Origin: Nocardia brevicatena NBRC 12119
GTDB lineage: Bacteria; Actinomycetota; Actinomycetes; Mycobacteriales; Mycobacteriaceae
Length of the DNA stretch: 64,000 nt
Assembly (NCBI RefSeq): GCF_000308495.1
Contig: NZ_BAFU01000052.1
Span: forward strand, 62,001 to 126,000
Reading direction: 5' to 3'
Shown one piece after another: positions 52,359 to 61,027 of this stretch; position 1 is the first letter of the stretch, and each line of letters begins with the position of its first letter. Below the pieces are notes generated by a model. It searched no databases. It was not told where the DNA came from and saw only the letters and a program-made list of their open reading frames with translations. The translations under genes and the position numbers were made by a program.

Positions 52359-53504
52359 ATGGCACGCCCCGCATGGAGTGACGACGAGGTCGAAGCGGTA
52401 CGAGCAATGGCCCGCGGATTCTTCGACAAGGAAGTCGTCCCGCACGAGGAGAAGTTCGTCGAGCAGGGCCATCCCGACCGTGACCTGTACCGACGGGCCG
52501 GCGAGCTCGGCCTGCTGTGCCCTGCGGTCCCGGAACAGTTCGGCGGAGGAGGCGGCACCTTCGCCCATGAGGCCGCGATCATCGAGGAACAGGTTCGCGC
52601 GGGCGACGGCGCCCTGGGCATCCCGGTACACAATTCGATCATCGCCCCCTACCTCGCCGAATTCGGCTCCGAAAACCTCAAACAGCGAGTTCTGCCCAAG
52701 GCCGCGAGCGGTGAGATGGTGCTGTCCATCGGTATGACCGAACCCGGCACCGGCTCGGATCTACAGAACATCACGACCCGCGCCGTCCGCGAGGGCGACG
52801 AGTACGTGATCACCGGTTCGAAGATCTTCATCTCCAACGGCCGGCTCTGCGACGGTATCGTCATCGCCGCCAAAACCGACCCGGAGAAGGGTGCGGCCGG
52901 TGTCTCGCTGCTGTTCGCCGAGGTGAGCGACGACACGCCGGGTTTCACCCGCGGCCGAATCCTGTCCAAGATCGGGGGTAAGGGGCAGGACACAGCGGAG
53001 TTGTTCTTCGACGGTCTGCGGGTTCCCGCGGCGAACCTGCTCGGGGGCGTCGAAGGGCAGGGCTTCTACCAGATGATGCAGATGCTGGCCCAAGAACGCC
53101 TGGTCACCGCGATCATGGCGGTGGCGATGGCCGAACGCGCGGTGGACCTGACCGTCGAATACACCAAGGGGCGCGAAGCTTTCGGTAAACCGCTGTTCGC
53201 CATGCAGAACACCAAGTTCGAGCTCGCCGAATGTGCCACCATCGCCAAGGTGAGCCGCACCTTCCTGGACGATTGCATCACCGGACATCTACGCGGAGAA
53301 CTGGATATTCCCACTGCTGCAATGGCGAAATACTGGCTGACCGATCAACTGGGTATTGTTGTCGACCGCTGTTTGCAACTGTTCGGCGGATACGGCTATA
53401 TGACGGAGTACCCGATTTCCCAGCTCTACACCGGCGCCCGCGTGCTGCGCATCCTCGCGGGCAGCAACGAGGTGATGAAGGATCTCATTGCCCGCTCGCT
53501 TTGA
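52359..53504 (+). CDS. Acyl-CoA dehydrogenase
   Basis: A 381-residue FAD-dependent acyl-CoA dehydrogenase. It has the FAD-binding stretch LSIGMTEPGTGSDLQNITTR, then VITGSKIFISNGRLCDGIVI and the late LQLFGGYGYMTEYPISQLYT. Near the C-terminus ARVLRILAGSNEVMK replaces the usual RIYEGTNE, so Ala stands at the position of the classical catalytic Glu. As in isovaleryl-CoA-type enzymes, the base may lie elsewhere. Likely role is oxidation of a branched or medium acyl-CoA in lipid degradation. It overlaps the downstream TetR gene, which probably regulates it. Confidence 0.9.
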   Translation: MARPAWSDDEVEAVRAMARGFFDKEVVPHEEKFVEQGHPDRDLYRRAGELGLLCPAVPEQFGGGGGTFAHEAAIIEEQVRAGDGALGIPVHNSIIAPYLAEFGSENLKQRVLPKAASGEMVLSIGMTEPGTGSDLQNITTRAVREGDEYVITGSKIFISNGRLCDGIVIAAKTDPEKGAAGVSLLFAEVSDDTPGFTRGRILSKIGGKGQDTAELFFDGLRVPAANLLGGVEGQGFYQMMQMLAQERLVTAIMAVAMAERAVDLTVEYTKGREAFGKPLFAMQNTKFELAECATIAKVSRTFLDDCITGHLRGELDIPTAAMAKYWLTDQLGIVVDRCLQLFGGYGYMTEYPISQLYTGARVLRILAGSNEVMKDLIARSL

Positions 53505-54189
53505 CACCGACTCCGGGCCCACGCCCACCGGTACTGTGCCCGGTGGGCGTTCGGGTGCTGCGGCGCGCCGGCGTCGGCTCGAGCCCGACGAACGCCGCGC
53601 CGAAATTCTCGCCCAGGCGATCGAGATGTTCGGGGAACGGCCGTACGCGGCCGTGTCCACGGCCGAACTGGGCCGGCGGGCCGGAGTGGCCCGCGGGTTG
53701 ATCAACCACTACTTCGGCAATAAACGCGACCTGTACCTCGCGGTAGTACGCCGGATGGTGACCCTGCCCCGCCCCGAGGAGGTGCCGATTCCCACCGGTT
53801 CCCCCCGGGAACGGGTGGAAGCCGGCGTGCGGTGGCTGCTGGACACCATCTCCCAACACGGCAGCACCTGGGTGAAGGTGACCAGCCACGAAGGCGTCGG
53901 TAACGACCCGGAGGTACAGCAGATCCTCGACCAGGCCGACGATGCCGCCGCCGATCGGTTGCTGCTGATGATCGGCCTGTCCGCCGATACGGTGGACCCG
54001 CAGCAGTGGGCATCGATGCGGGCCCTGGCCCGCGCCTACGGCGGACTGGTGAAAGCCGCTGGACGTGAATGGATCACCCGGGGCACGCTGACCCGGGAGC
54101 AGGTGCACGTCCTACTGGTGGACATGCTGATGACCCTCGTCGCCGAATCGCTGCCGAAGACCGGCACACACCGAACCGGAACCGGGTGA
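53488..54189 (+). CDS. TetR-family regulator
   Basis: A 233-residue regulator. The N-terminal helix-turn-helix reads STAELGRRAGVARGLINHYF, with GNKRDLYLAVV completing the fold; the remaining residues of about 105-225 form the variable helical ligand-binding domain. The TTG at 53488 has AAGGA five bases upstream and overlaps the acyl-CoA dehydrogenase end, so translation may be coupled. A GTG at 53536 is an alternative start. It most likely represses the adjacent acyl-CoA dehydrogenase gene and responds to an acyl-CoA or lipid. Confidence 0.87.
   Translation: MPARFDTDSGPTPTGTVPGGRSGAAARRRRLEPDERRAEILAQAIEMFGERPYAAVSTAELGRRAGVARGLINHYFGNKRDLYLAVVRRMVTLPRPEEVPIPTGSPRERVEAGVRWLLDTISQHGSTWVKVTSHEGVGNDPEVQQILDQADDAAADRLLLMIGLSADTVDPQQWASMRALARAYGGLVKAAGREWITRGTLTREQVHVLLVDMLMTLVAESLPKTGTHRTGTG
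53521..53550 (+). repeat. Perfect hairpin at the acyl-CoA dehydrogenase/TetR junction
   Basis: ACGCCCACCGG (53521-53531) pairs perfectly with CCGGTGGGCGT (53540-53550) around an 8-base loop. It lies 17 bases after the dehydrogenase stop, where a terminator would sit, yet inside the TetR frame if TTG 53488 is used. It may set the relative expression of the two genes. Confidence 0.45.
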
Positions 54190-54369
54190 CCCGCCGCCGG
54201 TTTCCGATACCCCACTACGGACTACCAGGACGTGTCGTGTTACGTACGTCTCAGCAACAGCGACAGCGTTCGCCGGCACCGCCGGATCGATCGGATCTAT
54301 CCTTCTCGATGTCGGGCGGGTCCCCCGGCGCCATCGAGGCCCCGCGACGGATGGTTGAAGGGACCTCGA

Positions 54370-55176
54370 ATGGCAGCAAGACAGCGCTGGGCACGCGAGC
54401 GCTGGCCGGAACTCGAACCGGGCGAACGGCCGCACCGGCCCGGAGCCGCCCGACGGGTCGCCGGAGAACCGGTAACCGATGAGGTGACCTACTACGAGGA
54501 TTCCGCCGAGTGGTTCGACGACACGGACGACGGCGGAAATCGTGATCGGCATCCTGTGGTCAATCCCTACGCGATCGTCGCCCTGGCCGCGGCCCTGCTG
54601 CTGATGTTCCCGGTGGCCGTCGTCTTCGGCCTGCTCGCCTTCGGTCATCCTCGCGGAAAACTCATGGCCACCACCGCTGTGCTGCTCGGCGCGGCCGAGG
54701 TCGCGGCGGTGGTCGCGCTGATAGTGCTGCCCGGCGCCCCGATCTCGGAGTTGATGTCACGGGTCGAGAACCACCTCGCGCAGGGAACCGGCACCGCCGT
54801 GTACGAACCGCCGGCGACGTCGACACCGGAGCAGAACGCCGAAGTGCCGATACCCACCGGTACCGCTACCTCCGAACCACCCGCCGATAGCACGACCGCG
54901 ACGGAGCAGGCCACCGTCGCGGAATCCGGGGTCTCGTGTCCGCGGGCGGGCCTCATCGGCACCACCGCGGCCGGGACCACCCTGCTCTGCCTGAGTGACT
55001 CGTCGTCGCGCACCGGTTATCGGTGGACCGGCCCCTATCGGGTCGCCGATGATATCGAGGAGACCGGCAGCCCCTGTCGTGGTGACGCGACTACCGCACG
55101 CACCGTCGACGGCCGCGCCCTGGTTTGTGAGAAAACGAACAGCGGCGGTATCTGGGCCCTCTGGACCAGCAGATAA
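54370..55176 (+). CDS. Membrane protein with extracytoplasmic Ser/Thr-rich domain
   Basis: A 268-residue protein. Residues of about 1-60 are hydrophilic and acidic (TYYEDSAEWFDDTDDGGNRD). Two membrane helices follow at about 65-115 (AIVALAAALLLMFPVAVVFG; LLGAAEVAAVVALIVLPGAP). The region at about 140-190 is Thr/Pro/Glu-rich. The C-terminal domain carries four cysteines (SCPRAG, LLCLSD, SPCRGD, LVCEKT), suggesting two disulfides outside the cell. Family unknown. It is convergent with the PolDom gene, 15 bases away. Confidence 0.75.
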   Translation: MAARQRWARERWPELEPGERPHRPGAARRVAGEPVTDEVTYYEDSAEWFDDTDDGGNRDRHPVVNPYAIVALAAALLLMFPVAVVFGLLAFGHPRGKLMATTAVLLGAAEVAAVVALIVLPGAPISELMSRVENHLAQGTGTAVYEPPATSTPEQNAEVPIPTGTATSEPPADSTTATEQATVAESGVSCPRAGLIGTTAAGTTLLCLSDSSSRTGYRWTGPYRVADDIEETGSPCRGDATTARTVDGRALVCEKTNSGGIWALWTSR

Positions 55177-55191
55177 TCCGACACTGCCCGG

Positions 55192-56202
55192 CTACCCCAT
55201 CTCCTCGCCGCCGCGGGCGCGGCTGGGCTGGACTCGTGGCGGCTCGTTCGGCATCTTCGGATACTGCGGCGGCCACGGAGCGTCCATCAGCCCGGACGCC
55301 ATATCGCGCTCGGACATCTCCAGCAACGGTTCGATGGACTGCGGTGGCCGATCCGCCCACGGATCACCGTGTACGGCCAGCCATGCGGGCACGGTGGCGA
55401 TGGTGAGTTCATCGGGCACCACGGTGTCCAGATCCGACCAGGCCATCGGCGTCGACACCTGCGCGCCCACCTTGGGGCGTACGCACCACGCCCCGAACAC
55501 GGTCTTGTGTGGGGCGTTCTGGTTGTAGTCGACGAAAACCCGTCGCCCCCGCTCCTCTTTCCACCAGTGGGCGGTGATCTCGTCCGGATATCGACGCTCC
55601 AGCTCGCGGGCCAGCGCCACCGCCGCGGCGCGGACCTGATAGCCGTCCCAGCGCGGTTCCAGCGCGGCGAAGATGTGCAGACCGCGCGAGCCGGAGGTTT
55701 TCACCCAGGTGGCGATCCCGAGTTCGGCACACAGCTGTCGGGTACGCACCGCGGCCGTGCGCAGTTCGTCGAAGCCGATTCCCGGTGAGGGGTCCAGATC
55801 GATGCGCAATTCGTCGGCGATACGCATATCCGAGACCCGGTTGGGCCAGACGTGGAAACCGAGACAGCCCTGGCTTACCGCCCACAGGATATGGGCGAGG
55901 TCGTGGGCCACCAACGCGTCGCCCGTGGTGCCGTTGGGGGTGGAGACCTGGACGGTGTGCAGCCAGTCCGGCGCCGATTTCGGCACCCGTTTCTGGAACC
56001 ACGACTTCCCCGACGCGCCGTCGGGGTAGCGCTCCAACATCAGCGGACGGTCGCGGATGGCGCGCAGCAGCGGTTCCGCCACGGCCTGGTAGTAGCGCAC
56101 CAGGTCCAATTTAGTTTCGCCGCGGCGGGAGAAATACACCTTCGACGGATTGCCGATGGTCAGCGAACGCCCGGACACCTCGATCTCGATCGATTCACTC
56201 AC
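55192..56202 (-). CDS. LigD-type DNA polymerase/primase domain protein (PolDom)
   Basis: A 336-residue stand-alone polymerase domain of the LigD/AEP primase superfamily. Motifs are MLERYPDGASGKSWFQKRVP, the metal-binding aspartates in ELRIDLDPSPGIGFDELRTA, KTSGSRGLHIFAALEPRW and RVFVDYNQNAPHKTVFGAWC. Such proteins add nucleotides, preferring ribonucleotides, during non-homologous end joining or base excision repair. It overlaps the LigC gene by four bases, as in the Mycobacterium tuberculosis Rv3730c-Rv3731 pair. No Ku gene is seen in the window. Confidence 0.92.
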   Translation of the reverse strand: MSESIEIEVSGRSLTIGNPSKVYFSRRGETKLDLVRYYQAVAEPLLRAIRDRPLMLERYPDGASGKSWFQKRVPKSAPDWLHTVQVSTPNGTTGDALVAHDLAHILWAVSQGCLGFHVWPNRVSDMRIADELRIDLDPSPGIGFDELRTAAVRTRQLCAELGIATWVKTSGSRGLHIFAALEPRWDGYQVRAAAVALARELERRYPDEITAHWWKEERGRRVFVDYNQNAPHKTVFGAWCVRPKVGAQVSTPMAWSDLDTVVPDELTIATVPAWLAVHGDPWADRPPQSIEPLLEMSERDMASGLMDAPWPPQYPKMPNEPPRVQPSRARGGEEMG

Positions 56203-57284
56203 CGTGCCACCTCGACGCCGAAGATCTCGGCCAGTTCGGCCGGCGCGGCCTCCTCGAGCTGGGCGTAGGTGCAGGAGGCGGGGGTGCGGTCGGTCCGGAA
56301 CCGGACCAGGCGGCCGCCGTGGCGCAACCGCCCCGACTGCAGATGCTCGTAGCGCACCTCGGCCACCAGCTCCGGTCGCAGTGCCTCCCAGGACAGATCC
56401 TTGCCCCCGGTCCAGCGGCTGATCCCGCCCGGCATCTTCCCCTCGGCCCGCACCTGCGCGGCCGCATCCGCCCAGTCTCGCCAGGGGTGGCCGTCCAGGG
56501 CGTTCTCCCGATACGGCGCCAGCTCACCGATCAGCTCCACGCGCCGGGCGGCGGTGAAACTGCTGGCCACCCCCACGTGATGCAGATTGCCCGTGTCATC
56601 GTAAAGGCCCAGCAGCAGCGACCCCACCCCTTTGCCGTCCTTGTGCCAACGGAAACCGGCGACCACACAGTCGGCGGTGCGCTCGTGTTTCACCTTGAGC
56701 ATCACCCGCCGGTCCTGTTCGTACGGCAAATCGTTGGCCTTCACCATCACCCCGTCGAATCCGGCGCCCTCGAACCGGGTGAACCAGTCCTGGGCGATAT
56801 CGGGATCTTGGGTGAGCGGGGTGAGATGCAACCGGGCGAACGCGGTGTCCAGGATGGGTTCCAACAGCCGGCGGCGTTCGAGGAACGGCGTCTCGGTGAG
56901 GTCCCGATCACCCAAGGCGAGCAGATCGAACGCTACGAAACTCGCCGGTGTCTCGGCGGCCAGTTTCGTCACCCGCGAGGCCGCCGGATGCAAGCGCAGT
57001 TGGAGGGTGTCGAAATCCAGTCCGGTCTCGGTGACGACGACGATCTCGCCATCGACCACACACCGTTGCGGCAACGCTTGCCGCAATAGGTCGGCGACCT
57101 CGGGGAAATACCTGGTCAGCGGACGGTCGTTGCGGGAACCGAGTTCGACCTCGTCACCGTCGCGGAACACCACGCAGCGGAACCCGTCCCATTTGGGTTC
57201 ATAGCTCAGGCCGGCGCCCCGCGGAATCGACGACACGGATTTCGCCAGCATCGGGCGCACGGGCGGCATCACCGGTAGGTCCAC
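56199..57284 (-). CDS. ligC: ATP-dependent DNA ligase C
   Basis: A 361-residue ATP-dependent DNA ligase. The nucleotidyltransferase motif I is YEPKWDGFRCVVF, with the adenylated Lys near residue 30. Motif III/IIIa is SFVAFDLLALGDRDL, motif IV FDGVMVKANDLPYE and motif V DRRVMLKVKHERTADCVVAG. An OB-fold domain completes the protein (RTGHPWRD region and the ending RFRTDRTP). Length and partner match mycobacterial LigC, a ligase for short-patch and end-joining repair. The partner PolDom gene follows directly. Confidence 0.93.
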   Translation of the reverse strand: MDLPVMPPVRPMLAKSVSSIPRGAGLSYEPKWDGFRCVVFRDGDEVELGSRNDRPLTRYFPEVADLLRQALPQRCVVDGEIVVVTETGLDFDTLQLRLHPAASRVTKLAAETPASFVAFDLLALGDRDLTETPFLERRRLLEPILDTAFARLHLTPLTQDPDIAQDWFTRFEGAGFDGVMVKANDLPYEQDRRVMLKVKHERTADCVVAGFRWHKDGKGVGSLLLGLYDDTGNLHHVGVASSFTAARRVELIGELAPYRENALDGHPWRDWADAAAQVRAEGKMPGGISRWTGGKDLSWEALRPELVAEVRYEHLQSGRLRHGGRLVRFRTDRTPASCTYAQLEEAAPAELAEIFGVEVAR

Positions 57285-57412
57285 ACGATCCTCCTCGGTC
57301 GGGTCCTCACCGATATCGACGCCGTTGTCGCCGCCGATTCATCGGTGCCAGGATCGTATGCGGGACCGCCGACACCCCGGCGTGTCCGCCCCGAACAACC
57401 GGAGGCACCGGC

Positions 57413-57811
57413 TCAGCGGTCGAGCCAGCCCTGCTCGTCGGCGAATTCGGTGAGACGCTCTCGGATGGTGACGATCTCCCCCGCTGTGAGCGCGGGCGAG
57501 GCGTCCAACAACAGTTCGGTGATCAGCCGAGTGTGTTCGGCCGCGGTGAGCCGTCCGTCACCGCGGTCTCGATTCCGCGACCGCCCACCGGTTCCGGTAT
57601 GCGAACCGCCCACTGCGCTGAGATTGACCGCCTTCGGCCCGCGATCGCCTTCGGTGACCTCGAATTCGAACATCCGGCCCTGTCGCAGTTCGTCTTCGTC
57701 GAGGCCTATATCGTTGACATGAACGAAGACGTCGGGGCCGCCGTCCTCGGGGCGGATGAATCCGAACCCCCGCGATCCGTCGAACGACACCAATTTCCCG
57801 ATGGACACCAC
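57413..57811 (-). CDS. Cold-shock-domain protein, CspB-like
   Basis: A 132-residue protein. Residues 1-65 are a cold-shock domain with RNP1 as GFGFIRPEDG and RNP2 as DVFVHVNDI, followed by a Gly/Arg-rich linker and a C-terminal helical extension (DASPALTAGEIVTIRERLTE). This two-part layout matches the mycobacterial CspB type of about 135 residues, rather than the 67-residue CspA type. I start it at GTG 57811, with GGAG five bases before; longer frames lack this. Role is RNA chaperoning at low temperature or stress. Confidence 0.88.
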   Translation of the reverse strand: MVSIGKLVSFDGSRGFGFIRPEDGGPDVFVHVNDIGLDEDELRQGRMFEFEVTEGDRGPKAVNLSAVGGSHTGTGGRSRNRDRGDGRLTAAEHTRLITELLLDASPALTAGEIVTIRERLTEFADEQGWLDR

Positions 57812-57979
57812 ACCCGCTCCTCGCGCCGACGCTATGGCCACTCTAGCTCCGACCGCGCCCATCATCGAGGGAAGCGACTTGTATCGGGTGGGAAACCGCC
57901 GGCCGTGATTCCGGTCACCGCGGCAGCCGTATCGGCCGATGACCGGATCACGCTGTGCCGCATGGTTTTTCGGTCCGGA

Positions 57980-58606
57980 TCAGTTCCGATACAGGCTCCG
58001 GTAGGCGGTGAGCATGGCGACCAGATGGTCAACGATCTGTTCACGGGTGGCGCGCAGCGAACCGTTGAGCCAGGCCGAGAACATGCCCGCGTTCCCACTG
58101 GCCATGGTGACCGCGGCGAGCCGGCGTCGTACCGGATCGTCGATTTCGGTGAACAGGTGGTCCTGGATCAGCCGGGTGAACGCCGGCATCACGGCGATCG
58201 TGGTCTGCCCGAGGCCGGTACTCGAATACGGTTCCACCAGAAAAAGTCGCGACTTACGGGGATCTTCGAGCACCCTGTCCACCAGGATCTCCGACAGCGC
58301 CCGGTCCCGTGAGGGATCGTCGGCCACCGCGAAGGCCGTCATCGGTTCCAGGAATTCTTCGGCCACCTGCCGGTACAGCACGTCCAGCAGTTCGTCGCGG
58401 CTGCCGAAGCTCTCGTAGAAATAACGGTCGGTGAGATTGGCCCGCCGGCACACCGCACGCATGGTCACCCCGCTCGCCCCGGCATCGCCGATCAGGTCCA
58501 GCGCGGCCTCCAGCAGCGCTGCCCGACGCGCCTGTTTGCGCTCCGAGAGCGTAGTTCCACCCCAGATCCGGGGCCCGGCTTCGTCCGATCGCTGATCTGA
58601 ATGCAC
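57980..58606 (-). CDS. TetR-family regulator
   Basis: A 208-residue regulator with an N-terminal helix-turn-helix (GVTMRAVCRRANLTDRYFYE) and SFGSRDELLDVLYRQ, which closes the DNA-binding fold. The remaining residues are a helical domain of the type that binds small hydrophobic ligands. It has no operon partner; upstream, on the other strand, lie PAP2-type pseudogenes that may once have been its targets. Confidence 0.87.
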   Translation of the reverse strand: MHSDQRSDEAGPRIWGGTTLSERKQARRAALLEAALDLIGDAGASGVTMRAVCRRANLTDRYFYESFGSRDELLDVLYRQVAEEFLEPMTAFAVADDPSRDRALSEILVDRVLEDPRKSRLFLVEPYSSTGLGQTTIAVMPAFTRLIQDHLFTEIDDPVRRRLAAVTMASGNAGMFSAWLNGSLRATREQIVDHLVAMLTAYRSLYRN

Positions 58607-58753
58607 CCGTTCACATTAGTGCCGCCGTGCCCGACCGCGTTCGGCCATCGCGAGGATCCACCGCGACCGGCCTCTGCGGTAGCCGTGACTCGCTGGTATC
58701 CGGCAGTGTCACACCGATTCGGCCGGCCCGCGGGCTCGGAACGGAGAGCCCGC

Positions 58754-58935
58754 ATGAGAACCCTGGACCGTCTACTGGTGGACCGCAGTGCCCGGGTACG
58801 GCCGACCCGCGCCGATCGGATACTGCGGCGGCTGAGTATCAGCGCGAATCACGATCAACCGGGTTGGTCGTGGCGGCGCTGCTGTCGCCACCAATGGGGA
58901 AGTCGTGCACCGAATCGAGGAACTCACTGTCACCG
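58754..58935 (+). pseudogene. N-terminal fragment of a PAP2/lipid-kinase-type membrane protein
   Basis: ATG 58754 opens a frame reading LDRLLVDRSARVRPTRADRI, LRRLSISANHD, which matches the N-terminus of bifunctional PAP2 phosphatase/diacylglycerol kinase proteins. The expected first membrane helix (LVVAALLSPP) follows in another frame from about 58865. The rest of that protein is absent. It is a truncated, frameshifted fragment. Confidence 0.55.
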
Positions 58936-58985
58936 GCATTCCGGAGGCGCTGTCCGTCTTCCGCGCACCGGACCGTGGGCCGGTG

Positions 58986-59640
58986 GTGTCCGGACCGGCC
59001 CCGGAGAGTGGCCAATCCGGCGGAACGCTCACTTTCACGTTCGTCCTGACCGCGGCGGTGGTGCTGTCGACCGGCTACGCCGTCGTCGGTGGTGCGCACA
59101 ACGACATGGATGCGCCGCTGCTGGTGATGCCCTGGCGTGGTGACGGTCTCACCGAGTGCGCCACGGTCGTCACCCACCTCGGCGGTGTGGTCGCCATGTG
59201 GACGCTCACGCTGCTTGCCTGTGTACGGTTCGCCCGGCGTGGGCAGGGGGCAGGATTCGGCCTGGTCGCAGGCGTCGGGCTGGGAGCGGCGATGTCGGTG
59301 CGCGTGCTCGAGCGTCTCATCGGACGCGAGCGCCCGCCCGTCGAGGGCCGACCGGTCGCCGTCGCGGACCCGGCGCATCCGTCCTCGCCGCCTCGGCTCC
59401 ACGGCGGTGGTGGGTGTCCTCGCCACTCTTGCGGTGTGGCGGGCGAGACGATATCCGATCGCCGTGACGGTGGTGGCGGGCGCGCTCGTCTTCGTTGGGT
59501 TGGTGGGTCTGTCGCGGACCTATCCGGGTGTGCACTGGCCGACCGATGTGCCGGCCGGATGGGTGGTCGGTGCCCTGTGGGTACTGCTCGGCGCGGCCGC
59601 GTACCTGCGCCCTGCCATGGCTCCCGAGGCGGCGATGAAA
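58986..59640 (+). pseudogene. PAP2-superfamily phosphatase, frameshifted at the active site
   Basis: A membrane phosphatase of about 215 residues. One frame carries TFTFVLTAAVVLSTGYAVVG, LGGVVAMWTLTLLACVRFAR and the first catalytic motif (RLIGRERPPVEG). The second motif, normally PSGH, is destroyed by an indel at about 59390-59410; the alternate frame then reads STAVVGVLATLAVWRARRY and the third motif SRTYPGVHWPTDVPAGW. No stop is reached in frame before the convergent gene, so the 3' end is also altered. Confidence 0.7.
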
Positions 59641-59698
59641 CGGCAGGCGGCATTCGGACGGCACGTACGGCGGGGCACAGTACTTCGCCGGGTGTATT

Positions 59699-61027
59699 TC
59701 AGCGCCCGCGTTCCATGGCCAGTCCCGCTGCCCGCCACGCCGCGATCCCGCCATCGAGGCTGTAGGCGGTATGCCCGGTATGCCGGGCCGCCGCGGCGAA
59801 CTGCCGGGACAATTCGCCGGTGGGGCAGACGAACACCACCGGATACGCCCGAGAGAAGGGGGTGCCGTGGACGAGCAGTTCGTCGAGCCGGTCGTCGGGG
59901 ATGTTCAGCGCGCCGGGGATATGCGCGATTCGGTAGGCCATGGCGCCGCGGGTGTCCACGATCACCATCCGCTCGGTGCGGTCGAGTTCGGCCAATTCGG
60001 CGGGGGACAGGGACGGGGCGGCGGCCACCTCCTGCGGAGACGGCGTATAACGGCGGGTGCTCCGGCCGAACAGTCCCGGCCGGCGCTGCTTGATATAGGA
60101 CAGATAGGGCTCGAGCCGGTCGCAGACGATAACGATCCCCACGATCGGCTCCTCGATGCCGGTGGTGTCGCGGGCGGCCGCGAGGGTGTCCACAGCCGCG
60201 GCATAGGCGGCGCCGCTGGTGGGGCCGGCGAGTACGCCGTACCCGGTGACGAGTTCCAGGGTCGCGTCGACCGCGCGACCCGACTCCACGGTGACGATCT
60301 CGTCGTAGAACTCCGGCTGGAACAGGCCCACATCCCACATCTCTCGTTCCGAGCGGATTCCCGGGATGAAATCGGTGCGTTCGGACACCACCGCGACCGT
60401 CCGCAGTTCGGGATGGTGTTTACGCAGATAGGTGCCCGCGCCGCGGCTCGAACCGGTGGTGCCGAGACCGGCGAACAGATAATCCACCCGAGCGACACCT
60501 ACGGCGGTGAGATCCTCGTGGATTTCCCGGCCGGTTCCGTCGTAGTGGGTCTGCACGTTCTTCTCATTGGTGTACTGCGACAGATGACGGAACCGCCCCG
60601 GCTCGGCGGCCATGGTCGCATCGATCGCCGAATAGACGTCGTTGGGTGTGGTGGGATCGGGGCATTCGGACAACCCCGGCAGCTCTACGATGTCAGTGCC
60701 GAGCAACCGCAACAGATCCCGCACCTCGGCGACCCTGATCCGATTGGTCACCGCCCGCAGCTCGATGCCGTGCACGGCACCGAGAATTCGCAGTGCCTTC
60801 GCAGTATTGCCACTGGAGGCTTCGATCAGCGTCTGGTCCTGTTCGAGTACGGAGTCCAGCTCGTCCCGGAGCATGCCCCAGGCAATACGGTCCTTGACCG
60901 ACCCGAACGGGTTCTGCGATTCGAGCTTGGCGTACAGCTCTACGCCGGTGAGCCCGTGGACGCCGGGGTCCAAGCGTAGGAGGGGAGTATTGCCTATCAG
61001 CTCGGTGATGTGGTGATAGATCGTCAC
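59699..61027 (-). CDS. Cysteine synthase-like PLP enzyme fused to a rhodanese domain
   Basis: A 442-residue two-domain enzyme. Residues 1-315 follow the cysteine synthase/CBS fold: IGNTPLLRL, the PLP Lys 45 in NPFGSVKDRIAW, SSGNTAKALRI as the substrate loop and AGLGTTGSSRGAGTYLR for the cofactor phosphate. Residues of about 335-442 form a rhodanese domain with the sulfurtransferase Cys 401 in VFVCPTGELSRQ. The fusion could feed persulfide sulfur directly to a PLP-bound aminoacrylate. GTG 61027 overlaps the stop of the decarboxylase gene. Relatives of the PLP part occur in siderophore loci (SbnA, Y4xP-type), so 2,3-diaminopropionate-like chemistry is an alternative. Confidence 0.85.
   Translation of the reverse strand: MTIYHHITELIGNTPLLRLDPGVHGLTGVELYAKLESQNPFGSVKDRIAWGMLRDELDSVLEQDQTLIEASSGNTAKALRILGAVHGIELRAVTNRIRVAEVRDLLRLLGTDIVELPGLSECPDPTTPNDVYSAIDATMAAEPGRFRHLSQYTNEKNVQTHYDGTGREIHEDLTAVGVARVDYLFAGLGTTGSSRGAGTYLRKHHPELRTVAVVSERTDFIPGIRSEREMWDVGLFQPEFYDEIVTVESGRAVDATLELVTGYGVLAGPTSGAAYAAAVDTLAAARDTTGIEEPIVGIVIVCDRLEPYLSYIKQRRPGLFGRSTRRYTPSPQEVAAAPSLSPAELAELDRTERMVIVDTRGAMAYRIAHIPGALNIPDDRLDELLVHGTPFSRAYPVVFVCPTGELSRQFAAAARHTGHTAYSLDGGIAAWRAAGLAMERGR

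Noticed and set aside
52407-53200. Reverse-strand frames antisense to the acyl-CoA dehydrogenase.
   Set aside because: No motifs or start signals; the plus-strand gene has full family homology.
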